From assembly GCF_030034735.1 (NCBI RefSeq), contig NZ_CP125370.1, forward strand, positions 4,387,001 to 4,451,000: a stretch of DNA of 64,000 nt, read 5' to 3'. The first letter of the stretch is position 1. Each line of letters begins with the position of its first letter. Below are positions 37,168-46,746 of this stretch, piece by piece. A program made the position numbers and the translations under genes. The notes beneath the pieces are model-generated. The model made no database searches and was not told the origin of the DNA. It saw nothing but the letters and a program-made list of their open reading frames with translations. Origin of the DNA: Paenibacillus sp. RC334 (GTDB lineage: Bacteria; Bacillota; Bacilli; Paenibacillales; Paenibacillaceae).

Positions 37168-39012
37168 ATGTGCGGAATTACTGGTTTCATACAGTGGAAC
37201 GGAGACTTAATGCATCAATCGGAGCTGCTGCTCAATATGACGCGAACGCTCTCTGATCGCGGACCGGATGCTGCGGGCACCTGGATATCCAACCCGTGTG
37301 CCTTTGGACACAGAAGACTGAGCGTCATGGACCCGGAAAACGGCGCCCAACCCATGATCCGGCAGCTTGAGGATATCACTTATACGATTGTATATAACGG
37401 GGAAATATATAACGCGCCTGAGCTGAAAAAAGAGCTGCAACAGCGAGGGCATATTTTCCGTACACAATGCGACACAGAGGTATTGCTCGAAGCCTACATG
37501 GAGTGGGGCCCGGATTGTGTGGATCGGCTGAACGGCATTTTTGCCTTTGCGGTCTGGGACAGTGAGCGGGAGCAGGTGTTTCTGGCACGGGATCGGCTGG
37601 GAGTGAAGCCGTTATTTTACAGCCAAGCCGGAGATGTATTCGTATTTGGCTCGGAGCCCAAAGCGCTGCTTCAGCACCCTTCGGTAGAAGCCGCAGTCGA
37701 CGCCGAGGGTTTGGCTGAAATTTTTATCATCGGGCCTGCACGCACCCCCGGACACGGCGTCTATTCGTCCATGAAGGAGCTGCGCCCCGGACATACGCTA
37801 ACGTACAGCCGCGACGGTGTGCGCATTCAAGCCTACTGGAAGCTGGAAAGCTTTGCGCATGAGGATAACACCGAAGAAACAGCGCTCAAGGTACGCGAGC
37901 TGCTGCTGGATACGGTGGAGCGGCAGCTGATTTCAGACGTTCCGGTATGCACCCTACTGTCGGGCGGTCTGGATTCAAGCGCACTGTCCGCGCTGGCTGT
38001 CGATTATTACAAGCGTACCGGGCAGGGACAAGTTCATACGTATTCAGTCGATTATGTGGATAACGACAAGCATTTTAAAGCCCATGCGTTCCAGCCCGGA
38101 GCCGATGCCCCATGGATTCAGCGGATGGTCGATGAGTTAGGCACGAACCATCACTGGATCGAATTCGATACGCCCGAGGTCGTAGCAGCGCTGAACAACT
38201 CCACGCTAACACGGGATTTGCCCGGTATGGCGGATGTGGATTCGTCGCTGTATCTCTTTTGCCGGGAGATTAAAAAGGGAGCCACTGTTGCTATTTCCGG
38301 TGAGGCGGCGGATGAAGTGTTTGGCGGATATCCGTGGTTTCATCGTGAGGAAATGCTCAATTCGGGTACGTTCCCGTGGGCAGTCGCTCCCGACATGAGA
38401 GCCAGTCTGCTGTCTCCCGAGGTGCGGGACTGGATCAAGCCCTTGGAATATTTGAACGACCGCTACTCGGAAGCCGTAGGAGAAGTGCCAAAGCTGCCGG
38501 GGGAAACAGATAAAGCCGCGCAAATGCGCGTCATGTCCTATTTGAACATCACCCGCTTTATGCCTACTCTGCTGGACCGTAAGGATCGGATGAGTATGGG
38601 AGCCGGACTGGAAGTACGGGTGCCGTATTGCGACCATCGGCTGGTGCAGTATGTATGGAACATTCCGTGGAGCATTAAAATGACGGGCGGGCGTGAAAAA
38701 GGTATTTTACGCAAGGCGCTGGAGGGTGTATTGCCGGATGATGTGCTGTATCGCAAAAAAAGCCCATATCCCAAAACGCATAACCCTTCCTATCTTGCTG
38801 CTGTGAAAAAACAGGCGCTGGATCTATTGGATGATTCCTCCTCCCCACTGCTCAAGCTGATTGATGCCCAAAAAGTACGGGATATCGCGGCCTCACCGGA
38901 GGCATCCACCAATCTGCCCTGGTTCGGTCAGCTGATGTCAGGGCCTCAATTGTTCGCGTATTTGGCTCAAGTGGATAACTGGCTGCGCACTTACAAGGTA
39001 GCGATTCGGTAA
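37168..39012 (+). CDS. asnB: Asparagine synthase (glutamine-hydrolysing)
   Basis: 614 residues. Makes asparagine from aspartate, glutamine and ATP. The nucleophile Cys2 in MCGITGF opens the glutaminase domain (GHRRLSVMD, YNGEIYN, DTEVLLEAY). The synthetase domain has the PP-loop LLSGGLDSSALSAL (about residue 265) and SGEAADEVFGGYPW. AAAGAGAGG lies before the ATG. Monocistronic, followed by a terminator-like palindrome. Confidence 0.96.
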   Translation: MCGITGFIQWNGDLMHQSELLLNMTRTLSDRGPDAAGTWISNPCAFGHRRLSVMDPENGAQPMIRQLEDITYTIVYNGEIYNAPELKKELQQRGHIFRTQCDTEVLLEAYMEWGPDCVDRLNGIFAFAVWDSEREQVFLARDRLGVKPLFYSQAGDVFVFGSEPKALLQHPSVEAAVDAEGLAEIFIIGPARTPGHGVYSSMKELRPGHTLTYSRDGVRIQAYWKLESFAHEDNTEETALKVRELLLDTVERQLISDVPVCTLLSGGLDSSALSALAVDYYKRTGQGQVHTYSVDYVDNDKHFKAHAFQPGADAPWIQRMVDELGTNHHWIEFDTPEVVAALNNSTLTRDLPGMADVDSSLYLFCREIKKGATVAISGEAADEVFGGYPWFHREEMLNSGTFPWAVAPDMRASLLSPEVRDWIKPLEYLNDRYSEAVGEVPKLPGETDKAAQMRVMSYLNITRFMPTLLDRKDRMSMGAGLEVRVPYCDHRLVQYVWNIPWSIKMTGGREKGILRKALEGVLPDDVLYRKKSPYPKTHNPSYLAAVKKQALDLLDDSSSPLLKLIDAQKVRDIAASPEASTNLPWFGQLMSGPQLFAYLAQVDNWLRTYKVAIR

Positions 39013-39230
39013 GCGTTAGTCGTAACCTGACATAACCTTCCTCAAGGCAAAACGTGAATAGCTTGAGTTGTATGGAAAATAATAAATGTCAAAAAGCCTA
39101 TCCGCAGCTTGGTACCATCCCCATCAAATTAGATACTCAAAAAATCCCACATGAACCATGGATAGAGTGAACTGGAGGGGATATGTGCATAACACGGTTT
39201 ACTCAATTATGACTGGATCGGGAAAGGAAA

Positions 39231-39265
39231 CTAAAAAACACAAACGGATCGTTTGTGTTTTTTAG
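39231..39265. terminator. Bidirectional terminator between asnB and a secreted protein
   Basis: CTAAAAAACACAAACG-GAT-CGTTTGTGTTTTTTAG, perfect 16-bp arms with A and T tracts on the two sides. Serves the convergent transcripts of asnB and the 39286-39915 gene. Confidence 0.88.
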
Positions 39266-39285
39266 TAATTAGTTCGACCAAAAAA

Positions 39286-39915
39286 TTACTCTTGAATTTT
39301 TTTTACAATTTCCATCAATTCATCAAGAGTGGCATTAAAAGAGGAAACAGTATAAAAGTGATCTTTCGTAATCAGATGAACAACCTTTCTTGCTTGCCCG
39401 TCAACATAAACAGCAGTATGGTCGTTGATTTTAGTCGACTCAACCTTTTCCTCTTTATATGATTCTTTCAAACTCTCAATAGTAGCCTGTTTATCCATAT
39501 GGGATTCGGTTTGAATGACCATAATTTCTTTTCCATCATTCCCGCGATATGATTGTCTAATAACCAATCCATTCTCGCCTTTTAGTGCTGTTGTGTTTAA
39601 TGGTTTCAAACTTACGTCCCCAGCCGCTGCTGTTTTAAGCGAGGCTCCCTGCGCTAGATTAGGAATATGGATATCTTCTGCTGGTACATCAGATATGTTT
39701 ATGAGTCCTTCGATATCAGTAGAGCTTTCAACTACTGTCTCTGCTGGTGTTTCCATCGGCGCTTGTGCTGTTGAAGCATCAATCGCTTCTGCTTTGGTCT
39801 CAACCGGAACCTGTGATGGAACTTCCGATTCGGCAGCATAGGAATTATATACAAATGCACCACTACCTATTACGAGTGCGCCACCTAATGCTACAGCAAC
39901 TAATTGTTTTTTCAA
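39286..39915 (-). CDS. Secreted protein of unknown function
   Basis: 209 residues from a TTG at 39915 with GGAGGGG upstream. Signal peptide MKKQLVAVALGGALVIGSGA with cleavage near SYAAES (about residue 28). A low-complexity Pro/Ala/Thr/Glu stretch at about 30-70 follows, then a compact alpha/beta domain (NGLVIRQSYRGNDGKEIMVI ... DELMEIVKKIQE). No family recognised. It starts 15 bases after the stop of a peptidoglycan-binding protein, so they share a transcript. Confidence 0.75.
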   Translation of the reverse strand: MKKQLVAVALGGALVIGSGAFVYNSYAAESEVPSQVPVETKAEAIDASTAQAPMETPAETVVESSTDIEGLINISDVPAEDIHIPNLAQGASLKTAAAGDVSLKPLNTTALKGENGLVIRQSYRGNDGKEIMVIQTESHMDKQATIESLKESYKEEKVESTKINDHTAVYVDGQARKVVHLITKDHFYTVSSFNATLDELMEIVKKIQE

Positions 39916-39930
39916 ATTAAACCCCTCCTA

Positions 39931-40290
39931 TTAATATACTGTACCTGAAGTAACGGTCCTATTATTGGTTTTATACAAAACTGCATATCTCATACCACTA
40001 CCACTATCTCCTGTCCCATAAAACACGTAATAAGTCGAACTGTCAGGAGTAGATAAGAAGAAAGATCTTCCTGGAACTTCAACAGAGACATTATAGTTCA
40101 TTCTATTCCAAGTCCCCGAACCAGCTATTCCATCTGCTGTTAGTCCTTTAGCACTTTGAAAATTTTGGAGCCCTGATTTCACACCGCTACCAAAACTTCC
40201 ATCAATCGTTCCTACGGTTCCCTGTTGTCCATAGGCCCATAAATTTGCTTGTAATGCTCTCACATATCCCCCGCTGTCGCCTTGGCGCAA
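39931..40290 (-). pseudogene. Peptidoglycan-binding (PG_binding_1) protein, probably lacking its N terminus
   Basis: The frame encodes a PG_binding_1 domain (LRQGDSGGYVRALQANLWAYG, IDGSFGSGVKSGLQNFQ, LTADGIAGSGTWNRM) followed by about 50 residues of beta type. The frame stays open upstream of the TTG at 40290, reading GLSSIASAASDFSGFPTLRQ, the end of a signal peptide. But no ATG, GTG or TTG with RBS is found before the stop near 40427. So the start is likely lost by deletion or mutation. If expressed from the TTG, it would stay in the cytoplasm. Confidence 0.6.
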
Positions 40291-40852
40291 AGTAGGGAAA
40301 CCACTAAAATCACTGGCAGCACTTGCTATGCTTGAAAGCCCGAGACAAGAATGGACTTTATTAATCAGACTGATTATGTAAAAGGTTATTTGTATGTGTT
40401 TTATGACTAATAAAGAACGTACAAAATACAGCTACACTATTAATAGCTGCATATTGCATTTGGTTGTCTTCTCTTACATTATAAGTTTATTTTTGTAATT
40501 CTTCAACAAAACTATGGGCAATTCCCCCAATCTATCAGGGGCACGCTGCGGAATTGAACCGCACAAGGGGTCCGACCAGGCTGCTGCTGTTTCAGCTGGT
40601 TAACTGGTTCCTTGCGCCAGCGCCTGCCATTAAACCCCAGACTAATCTGAGGTTTAATTCTGGGTAAGCTTGATGGAAATGGAAAAATCAAAAGTCTATA
40701 CATGATTATACCCCTGTCTACTTGACAGGGGTATAATCAGCTATCCTTCATTATTGTTATATGTTAGCTTAATTATTTAGCCGTTCAATAAAACGGTGAG
40801 GCAACAGACGCATCTAAAGGTTACTCAAGCCCAGCAGCTACATTGCTAAAAA
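40291..40852. other. Non-coding stretch between the PG-binding remnant and rdgB
   Basis: Holds the upstream open frame of the PG-binding protein (to about 40427) and, at 40705-40737, the inverted repeat ATTATACCCCTGTC-TACTT-GACAGGGGTATAAT with 14-bp perfect arms and no T-run. The open frame at 40512-40703 has no RBS and odd composition, so I do not call it a gene. Confidence 0.55.
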
Positions 40853-41485
40853 CTATGCCTGCGGATTCCCAAGCTTTTTCGCCAAGTCACGCAATGCTAC
40901 GCCTCGGTGGCTAATGGCTTGCTTTTGTTCCAGCGTCAGCTCGGCCATCGTCTTTTCAAACTCAGGCAAATAAAACAACGGATCATAGCCAAATCCCCCG
41001 CTGCCTGCGGTTTCCGTTGTAATCCAGCCCTCCACCGAGCCAGTCGATTCCAAGGTCTCCCCTGTCTGCGGATTATACAGAATCAAGGTGCAGACGAATT
41101 GAGCCGGGCTTAGCAAAGGCTGTCCGGTATCATCACCAAGCTGCTTCGATTCCAGAACGTCGAGCAGCTTGATATTGTTTTCGTGATCGCTGGCACCTTC
41201 TCCGGCATAACGGGCCGAGTATACGCCCGGTGCACCGTCCAGCAAATCCACACACAGGCCGGAATCATCAGCCAGCACAGGCAATCCGAGCACATCTCCG
41301 ACCGCTTTGGCCTTTTTCAAAGCATTCTCGGCAAAGGTTTTACCATCCTCAACGACATCAGGGATGTCAGGATAGTCGTACATGCTTTTGACTTCCTTGC
41401 CAAACGGAGCAAAGGCATGTGCGAATTCACGCAATTTTCCTTTATTCTTCGTAGCGACAATAACAACCGGACCCTCCAACAGCAT
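40853..41485 (-). CDS. rdgB: Non-canonical purine NTP pyrophosphatase (HAM1/RdgB)
   Basis: 210 residues. Removes dITP, dUTP-like and XTP nucleotides from the pool. N-terminal VIVATKNKGKLREF, the motif VLADDSGLCVDLLDGAPGVYSARYAG and C-terminal GGFGYDPLFYLPE ... SHRGVAL are diagnostic. Its ATG shares one base with the rph stop (TGATG). The gerM-rph-rdgB order is that of B. subtilis. Confidence 0.96.
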   Translation of the reverse strand: MLLEGPVVIVATKNKGKLREFAHAFAPFGKEVKSMYDYPDIPDVVEDGKTFAENALKKAKAVGDVLGLPVLADDSGLCVDLLDGAPGVYSARYAGEGASDHENNIKLLDVLESKQLGDDTGQPLLSPAQFVCTLILYNPQTGETLESTGSVEGWITTETAGSGGFGYDPLFYLPEFEKTMAELTLEQKQAISHRGVALRDLAKKLGNPQA

Positions 41486-42246
41486 CAGGCCCCAGCCCCC
41501 GCACGTCCTGCTCCGATCTTGTCTGCAATCGGTCCGAGTACTTCTTTTTGACGCTCGATCATTTGCAGAATTCCTTGTTCACCCAAGCTGAGCAGTTGAT
41601 CCAGCTCTTGACGGTCGAACGGACTTTCTTCACCTGTACCTTGCAGCTCGACATACTTGCCGCCGCTGGTCATCACGAGGTTCATGTCTACCTTGGCCTT
41701 GGAATCCTCTTCATAGTTCAGATCGAGCAGCGCTTTGCCGCCAACAACCCCCACGCTGACGGATGCCAGAAAATCAGTAATTGGAAAAACAGGCAGCTTG
41801 TGCTGTAGCGCAATTTTATTCACAGCAATCGCCAGCGCTACGAAGGAACCGGTAATTGAAGTCGTGCGTGTGCCGCCATCCGCCTGAATCACGTCACAGT
41901 CCAGCGTAATCGTCCGCTCACCCAGCGCCTGCAAATTCACAACCGAACGCAGCGCTCTTCCGATCAGACGTTGAATTTCCATCGTCCGGCCTGTCAGCTT
42001 CCCACGTGCAGCTTCGCGCTGATTACGCGTATGAGTCGCCCGTGGAAGCATGGAATACTCTGCCGTCACCCAGCCCTTCCCTTGTCCCTTCATAAAGGGT
42101 GGAACGCGTTCTTCCACGGTAGCTGTACAGATGACTTTCGTCTCGCCAACCTCTATAAAAACAGAGCCCTCCGCATACTTATTTACTCCTGCTGTCAATT
42201 TCATCGGGCGCAGCTCATCACCGTTTCGTCCGTTAGATCTACTCAT
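41485..42246 (-). CDS. rph: Ribonuclease PH
   Basis: 253 residues. Phosphorolytic 3'-5' exoribonuclease that trims tRNA 3' ends. Motifs: [69 protein letters not shown] before the ATG. Second gene of the gerM-rph-rdgB group. A gap of about 90 bases separates it from gerM. Confidence 0.97.
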   Translation of the reverse strand: MSRSNGRNGDELRPMKLTAGVNKYAEGSVFIEVGETKVICTATVEERVPPFMKGQGKGWVTAEYSMLPRATHTRNQREAARGKLTGRTMEIQRLIGRALRSVVNLQALGERTITLDCDVIQADGGTRTTSITGSFVALAIAVNKIALQHKLPVFPITDFLASVSVGVVGGKALLDLNYEEDSKAKVDMNLVMTSGGKYVELQGTGEESPFDRQELDQLLSLGEQGILQMIERQKEVLGPIADKIGAGRAGAGA

Positions 42247-42339
42247 GCTTTTTCCTCCTACGTCGTATGCAACCTGTTCTTATACGTTTATTTTACCAAA
42301 GTGTGCAGGCAAAAGCACCCCAAGGACGATTCGTCGCCC

Positions 42340-43398
42340 TTAAAGAGGAATTTCGTTAATGTGCTGCGGCTTGGTTACAGGCTCTCCATAATTCTGATTA
42401 TTTTGTCCAATCACACTTTTTTCACCGTTCAGCTCAATCCGAATTTTGGTTTTAACCGCATCCTCTGAATTGTCTGCCGCCGTCAGCACGACCGATTCCA
42501 GAAACTCGGCAGGCACCGCTTCTCCCTTGGCGAACATATCATCCGAGAGCGATACCGTAATCACGTTATCCTTGGAGCGTTCCACGGATTTCAGAGCCGT
42601 CTCCCCTGTCATGACTTCCTGTAGTCCGTCCTGGGTCTGCGGCCCCTGGATCAACTGATGCAGCGCGGACTGAACACGATCTTTTTCCGGGCTGACCAGC
42701 CGTGTTACAGGCACATAATATTGAACTCCAGCGGGAGATGAGGATGAAAAATATACCGTGACCGGACTAGAATCTAGCGGCGTTACGCCATGACCAACCT
42801 CCAGATTAATGCCTACTGCGCGGGTCAGCGGATGATCCAGCGGTGTGCCGCCAACAGGCATTTCGTTCAGCTTTTTGCCATCCACCCAGATTTGTACACT
42901 TTGAATATCGGGACGGTCAGTCAGGGTCCAGGTCAAGCTCTCCATTAATTTGCGTTCTTCCTGTGCCTTGTAGCTCCCAAACGATTTGTTGAATTCGACG
43001 ACTGCCAGCTTGTTCTTCTTGTCCACCGTCACACTCTTCACTTCTGTACCTTGGGGCAGCACGCCCTTGAAACCCTCCGGCAATAATCCGGCATACGGCC
43101 CGCCCTCCACCAGCGTTTCCAGCGCCGACTTGGCATCCGCCTGCACATCACCTGTAGCAATCGGTAAGGATACCGGGGCTAGCAAACCGTTATGATCCTG
43201 TAAAAATACAGCTCTCAGCTGTCCAGTGCTGATGGGAGCTTTTCCTGTCACCGCCTTAATCATGGACTGCTCCGTCGTGGATGGCGGGGGATCAATAGAT
43301 GCCGATTCATTGCCGAAAAGACTGCATCCGGACAACAACAACGGCAGGGACAGCAGCCCTACTACAGACGTTACGCGCAATGGATGTTTTATGTTCAT
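42340..43398 (-). CDS. gerM: Germination/sporulation lipoprotein with two GerMN domains
   Basis: 352 residues. Lipoprotein signal with lipobox LLSGC near residue 25, then two GerMN repeats (about 60-190 and 210-335), each with a VEGGPYAGLLPEG / LIQGPQTQDGLQE-type motif. In B. subtilis GerM helps hold the outer-membrane-like channel of the developing forespore and is needed for sporulation and germination. Length and gene order with rph and rdgB match. Supports a spore-forming host. Confidence 0.93.
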   Translation of the reverse strand: MNIKHPLRVTSVVGLLSLPLLLSGCSLFGNESASIDPPPSTTEQSMIKAVTGKAPISTGQLRAVFLQDHNGLLAPVSLPIATGDVQADAKSALETLVEGGPYAGLLPEGFKGVLPQGTEVKSVTVDKKNKLAVVEFNKSFGSYKAQEERKLMESLTWTLTDRPDIQSVQIWVDGKKLNEMPVGGTPLDHPLTRAVGINLEVGHGVTPLDSSPVTVYFSSSSPAGVQYYVPVTRLVSPEKDRVQSALHQLIQGPQTQDGLQEVMTGETALKSVERSKDNVITVSLSDDMFAKGEAVPAEFLESVVLTAADNSEDAVKTKIRIELNGEKSVIGQNNQNYGEPVTKPQHINEIPL

Positions 43399-43550
43399 AA
43401 ATGAAGTTCCTCCCTAACAATTTTGTACAGATTGTACTAATATGTATACGAGCCTCGCGTAAAAAATAACTACTTTTTCATCCGACTGGACACACTGGTC
43501 ATAATTGCAGTAGAAATCAGGAACGATACGAGGAGGGAAACTTCAACTTT

Positions 43551-44108
43551 ATGGACAAGAAAAAAGCACCTTATAGCCTGAATAGTAAAAAGGTAGCCGA
43601 TGCCACCCGCGAATGGCTGCACAAGCGTGGTGTAAACATTACGGAGATCGCAGAGCTGGTCATGCTTTTACAAAAAAAATATTACCCGAATTTAACGGTG
43701 GAAGAATGTATTGAGAATGTGGAAAAGGTGCTGATGAAGCGCGAAGTCCAAAATGCGGTGCTTACGGGCATCCAACTGGATATCCTTGCCGAGCAAGGCG
43801 CTCTCCTTCCCCCATTGCAGGATATGATTGAAAATGATGAAGGGCTGTACGGAGTGGATGAAATTTTGGCCTTTTCCATTGTGAATGTATACGGCAGCAT
43901 TGGATTTACGAATTACGGTTATGTCGATAAACTTAAACCGGGCGTGCTGGAACGACTGAACGATAAAAGCCTGGGGCCGATCCATACGTTTCTGGACGAT
44001 ATTGTCGGGGCCATCGCTGCTTCGGCCAGCAGTCGTATTGCTCATCGCAAGCAAGCAGAACGCGAGCAGGAGCTTGGGGAGGAAAGCGCCCCGGATACAA
44101 CTCGTTAA
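43551..44108 (+). CDS. Phosphatidylglycerophosphatase A-related protein (YutG-like)
   Basis: 185 residues. The C-terminal two thirds show the PgpA-type stretch GLYGVDEILAFSIVNVYGSI and LDDIVGAIAASASSRI, but without the long membrane helices of E. coli PgpA; this matches the soluble YutG type of Firmicutes. The ATG follows GAGGAGGG. Divergent from gerM. Enzyme activity on phosphatidylglycerol-phosphate is not certain for this branch. Confidence 0.85.
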   Translation: MDKKKAPYSLNSKKVADATREWLHKRGVNITEIAELVMLLQKKYYPNLTVEECIENVEKVLMKREVQNAVLTGIQLDILAEQGALLPPLQDMIENDEGLYGVDEILAFSIVNVYGSIGFTNYGYVDKLKPGVLERLNDKSLGPIHTFLDDIVGAIAASASSRIAHRKQAEREQELGEESAPDTTR

Positions 44109-44176
44109 TTAACGACACGTTAGATAACGACGGTTAGAAAAGAATAGATATATGCAGGGTAAGAGGAGAACAAGAC

Positions 44177-44287
44177 ATGGCAAACGTGACCGAAGGAAAT
44201 ACATTCCGCACCATGAAGGCTGACGATTATGATCAGGCACTTCCGCTGTGGAATGGGATTTTACTATATTCCAGAGGGCTGGAGTAG
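44177..44287 (+). pseudogene. Truncated N terminus, probably of a GNAT acetyltransferase
   Basis: AGAGGAG precedes ATG 44177; the frame reads MANVTEGNTFRTMKADDYDQ then ALPLWNG and stops at 44287 after 36 codons. FRxMKADDYDQALPLW is the usual first strand and helix of GNAT enzymes. After LWNG the sequence (in another frame GFYYIPEGWSSV) looks like a piece of other protein, so an internal deletion removed the body of the gene. Confidence 0.55.
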
Positions 44288-44392
44288 CGTCTGTGCGCTT
44301 GACATGTATGTAAGCAGAAATGCCAGGTCTGATCTTCAAATGAGAAGCGATCAGACCCGGCGCATGGGGAAAACTAATGTGATTTATACAAT

Positions 44393-45184
44393 CTAAATTT
44401 TATTTTGTGGGCGCAGTGCACGTTCTACAATTCCCAGCGTGGATTGGCGAGAGAAGAACCGGGACACCTGAGCTACCCAATAGTTTTGGCGACCGGAAAT
44501 GATGTGACTACGCCCCTTTTCAAATGCTCTCAGCGCGTTCTTCACAACGGTTTGGGGAGTTTCCCTAATTCCAATTGACGCTTCACTTGCGCCAACAATA
44601 TCAAAAAACGGCGTTTCTGTTGAGCCTGGGCAAAGGGCCAGAACTTTAAGCCCCCGTTTCCGATTTTCTGCCCATAGCGCTTCAGTAAAAGAAAGCACAA
44701 ATGCTTTGGTTGCTCCATACACCGCCATATACGGATCGGGCTGAAATGCGGCTGTGGAAGCCACATTGATTAATCCGCCATCCCGGTTACGCAATAAATC
44801 AGGCATAAATGCATGGGTGATATCGACTAAAGCAGCCACATTGAGCATGACTTCCTCATGCTGCCGTTCTCCTGAAACCTGCTCAAAGTATCCATAGGTG
44901 GCAAAGCCGGCATTGTTAATCAAGAGATCCACCTTTAGATGATGTTTTTGAACCTCCTGATGTAATGTTTGCGGTGCTCCTATCACAGAAAGATCAAGTG
45001 CGATGACTGTTGTCTTTACATTGTATTTAGCAGAAAGCTCTTTAGCCAACGCCTTCAACTTCGTTTCATTACGTGCAACCAAAATGAGATTGCATTTTTG
45101 AGCTGCCAGCGAATAGGCAAAGGCTTCGCCAATACCGGATGATGCACCTGTGATCAGAGCTGTTTTGTTTGCGTACATAAACAT
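44393..45184 (-). CDS. Short-chain dehydrogenase/reductase
   Basis: 263 residues. TGASSGIGEAFAYSLA (cofactor loop), LINNAGFATYG, the catalytic Ser in NVASTAAF and YGATKAFV (YxxxK), then CPGSTETPFF. It is of the DltE/YqjQ-like type with a longer C terminus. Preceded by a TetR gene in the same direction; a sequence related to one in front of that TetR gene lies just upstream (45221-45242), so the TetR protein probably controls it. Confidence 0.9.
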   Translation of the reverse strand: MFMYANKTALITGASSGIGEAFAYSLAAQKCNLILVARNETKLKALAKELSAKYNVKTTVIALDLSVIGAPQTLHQEVQKHHLKVDLLINNAGFATYGYFEQVSGERQHEEVMLNVAALVDITHAFMPDLLRNRDGGLINVASTAAFQPDPYMAVYGATKAFVLSFTEALWAENRKRGLKVLALCPGSTETPFFDIVGASEASIGIRETPQTVVKNALRAFEKGRSHIISGRQNYWVAQVSRFFSRQSTLGIVERALRPQNKI

Positions 45185-45220
45185 GATTATGAACCTCCAT
45201 AGTATCGTTGTTTTATTTAA

Positions 45221-45242
45221 GAAACATTGTTACCATTGTTCC
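45221..45242. promoter_or_regulatory. Candidate TetR operator before the SDR gene
   Basis: GAAACATTGTTACCATTGTT contains the direct heptamer AACAATG-GT-AACAATG on the other strand. The core GAAACA..GTTACCA recurs at 45986-46000 before the TetR gene itself, so both promoters appear to carry the same site. Confidence 0.5.
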
Positions 45243-45291
45243 AAAATGAACCGAAGTCACCTATTATGACGACCTCAGTACACCTTATATC

Positions 45292-45930
45292 TTAAGATTG
45301 GGATGAGGATGTTTTAAATGCTGCGAGCATATTCTTCAGTGTAAATACATACACCCCTTGAGCCATATCTACATCTGAAAAATGACCTGCAAACTGAAGA
45401 TGTATGACTCCATGTAAAGCAGACCAAAACATGCGGACAACTAGCAGCGGATCATGTTCTTCCAGTTCACCCTGCTCCATAGCATGTGCTACGGCTTCCG
45501 TGATTCGAGAAAGGGCCGTAGTCGTGCCCTCCAGACTCTGTTCATCCGGTTTAAAATCAGATAAAGCCCCGCCAAACATCATTTTGTAATAGGCTGAATG
45601 AAGCTGTGCAAATTGCCAATATGCCCAACTTAGGGCTTCCAGATCAGCGAGTACGTTATCGGTGCTTGGAACTTGTTGAAAGGTTTCGGCCAATAGCCGA
45701 CATCCATCTAGGTACATCTCATTGGCGAGACCATCCTTGCTGCCGAAAATACTGTAAATAATCTTGGTGGAACAGCTTAATTTCTGGGCAACTCGTCGTA
45801 CAGTCACGGCCTCAGGCCCTTCTTCCGCAAGAAGGATACATGCGGCATCAATGACATTTTTACGTAGCAATTGCTGCTGCTGTAGCTTCACTTCCGAATA
45901 GGTTTTATAGGGATGCGATGGCTCGGACAT
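45292..45930 (-). CDS. TetR-family regulator
   Basis: 212 residues. N-terminal HTH (VIDAACILLAEEGPEAVTVRRVAQKLSCSTKIIYSIFGSKDGL, residues about 25-68) and a C-terminal ligand domain of the TetR_C/WHG type. It probably represses itself and the downstream SDR gene through the shared site; the ligand is unknown. Confidence 0.9.
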   Translation of the reverse strand: MSEPSHPYKTYSEVKLQQQQLLRKNVIDAACILLAEEGPEAVTVRRVAQKLSCSTKIIYSIFGSKDGLANEMYLDGCRLLAETFQQVPSTDNVLADLEALSWAYWQFAQLHSAYYKMMFGGALSDFKPDEQSLEGTTTALSRITEAVAHAMEQGELEEHDPLLVVRMFWSALHGVIHLQFAGHFSDVDMAQGVYVFTLKNMLAAFKTSSSQS

Positions 45931-45985
45931 TTTTTAATGCACTTCCTTACTATTTTTAACATAGAGTTTGAACGTGATCTTTTCG

Positions 45986-46005
45986 GAAACAACGTTACCA
46001 ACAAG
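45986..46005. promoter_or_regulatory. Candidate TetR operator before the TetR gene
   Basis: GAAACAACGTTACCAACAAG shares GAAACA..GTTACCA with 45221-45234. It lies about 55 bases before the TetR start codon, where autoregulation would act. Confidence 0.5.
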
Positions 46006-46058
46006 AATCATAGTATTCTAATTCTGAATTTTTGTCAAATATTAAACTCGCTACAGCA

Positions 46059-46694
46059 TCAATAGGCAATGCCTACCCGTGTGTGTAGAAAATCGCTGCT
46101 ACTCAACTGACGATAGGTAAAATCGGCCGTGTCAGCGGTCATAATTTGTGTGCCATCCTCGGGCAGCAGATCCTTTTCCACGCGATATATGCCCGTCCGT
46201 GCTCCGTCCGGCAGCCATGTCGGGCAGACTATCGTCCAGTCCAGCGCCGAATCGCGCAGCAGTTCGTACACCCGGCGGTGTTCCTCAGCCGCACGGGTGC
46301 TGCGCCGCCGGGGCTCGGAGGATTCATACCGATACAAGCCCGGCTCCGTCCGGCTCTGTAAAATCCCTGCCGTCCCCACTGTAATGAGCCGGGGAACGGA
46401 CTGCTCCTGCATAAGCCGGATCAGCAAACGGATATTCACGGATAAGGTCGTGGTTCCATCCGTATTCAGCGCGCTGATGACAGCCGTCGTCCCACCCTCC
46501 AGCGCTTGCGCTACATCCTCAGCGTTGGTGGCATCTCCTTGTACGATCTGGAGTAGCGTCCCATATCTTAATATGTAATCCTCCAGCTTGTCCGGTGAAC
46601 GAACAAGAGCTGTAACAGTATGACCGTCCGCTAATGCATATTCCAGAATAAAACGCCCCACACGTCCGGTAGCCCCCAGCAGCAGCAAATTCAT
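46059..46694 (-). CDS. NAD(P)-binding protein, NmrA/atypical SDR type
   Basis: 211 residues. GATGRVGRFILEYAL is the nucleotide-binding loop of atypical SDRs; VVSALNTDGTTT-type and ITVGTAGIL strands and a C-terminal CPTWLPDG follow the NAD(P)H-binding (NmrA-like) pattern. No YxxxK is visible, so it may be a sensor or reductase of unknown substrate. Stands alone between the TetR gene and the MBL gene. Confidence 0.83.
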   Translation of the reverse strand: MNLLLLGATGRVGRFILEYALADGHTVTALVRSPDKLEDYILRYGTLLQIVQGDATNAEDVAQALEGGTTAVISALNTDGTTTLSVNIRLLIRLMQEQSVPRLITVGTAGILQSRTEPGLYRYESSEPRRRSTRAAEEHRRVYELLRDSALDWTIVCPTWLPDGARTGIYRVEKDLLPEDGTQIMTADTADFTYRQLSSSDFLHTRVGIAY

Positions 46695-46746
46695 AAAAGC
46701 CTCTTTCCCGGCATGGATGCCGTTGTCCTTCTATTACTTTCCGCCA

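Noticed and set aside
40323..40410. Short plus-strand frame reading MDFINQTDYVKGYLYVFYD
   Set aside because: Only 19 codons, no RBS, and it lies antisense to the open frame of the PG-binding protein.
40512..40703. Minus-strand open frame of 63 codons
   Set aside because: No RBS, odd composition rich in Pro, Arg and Gln, and no family resemblance.
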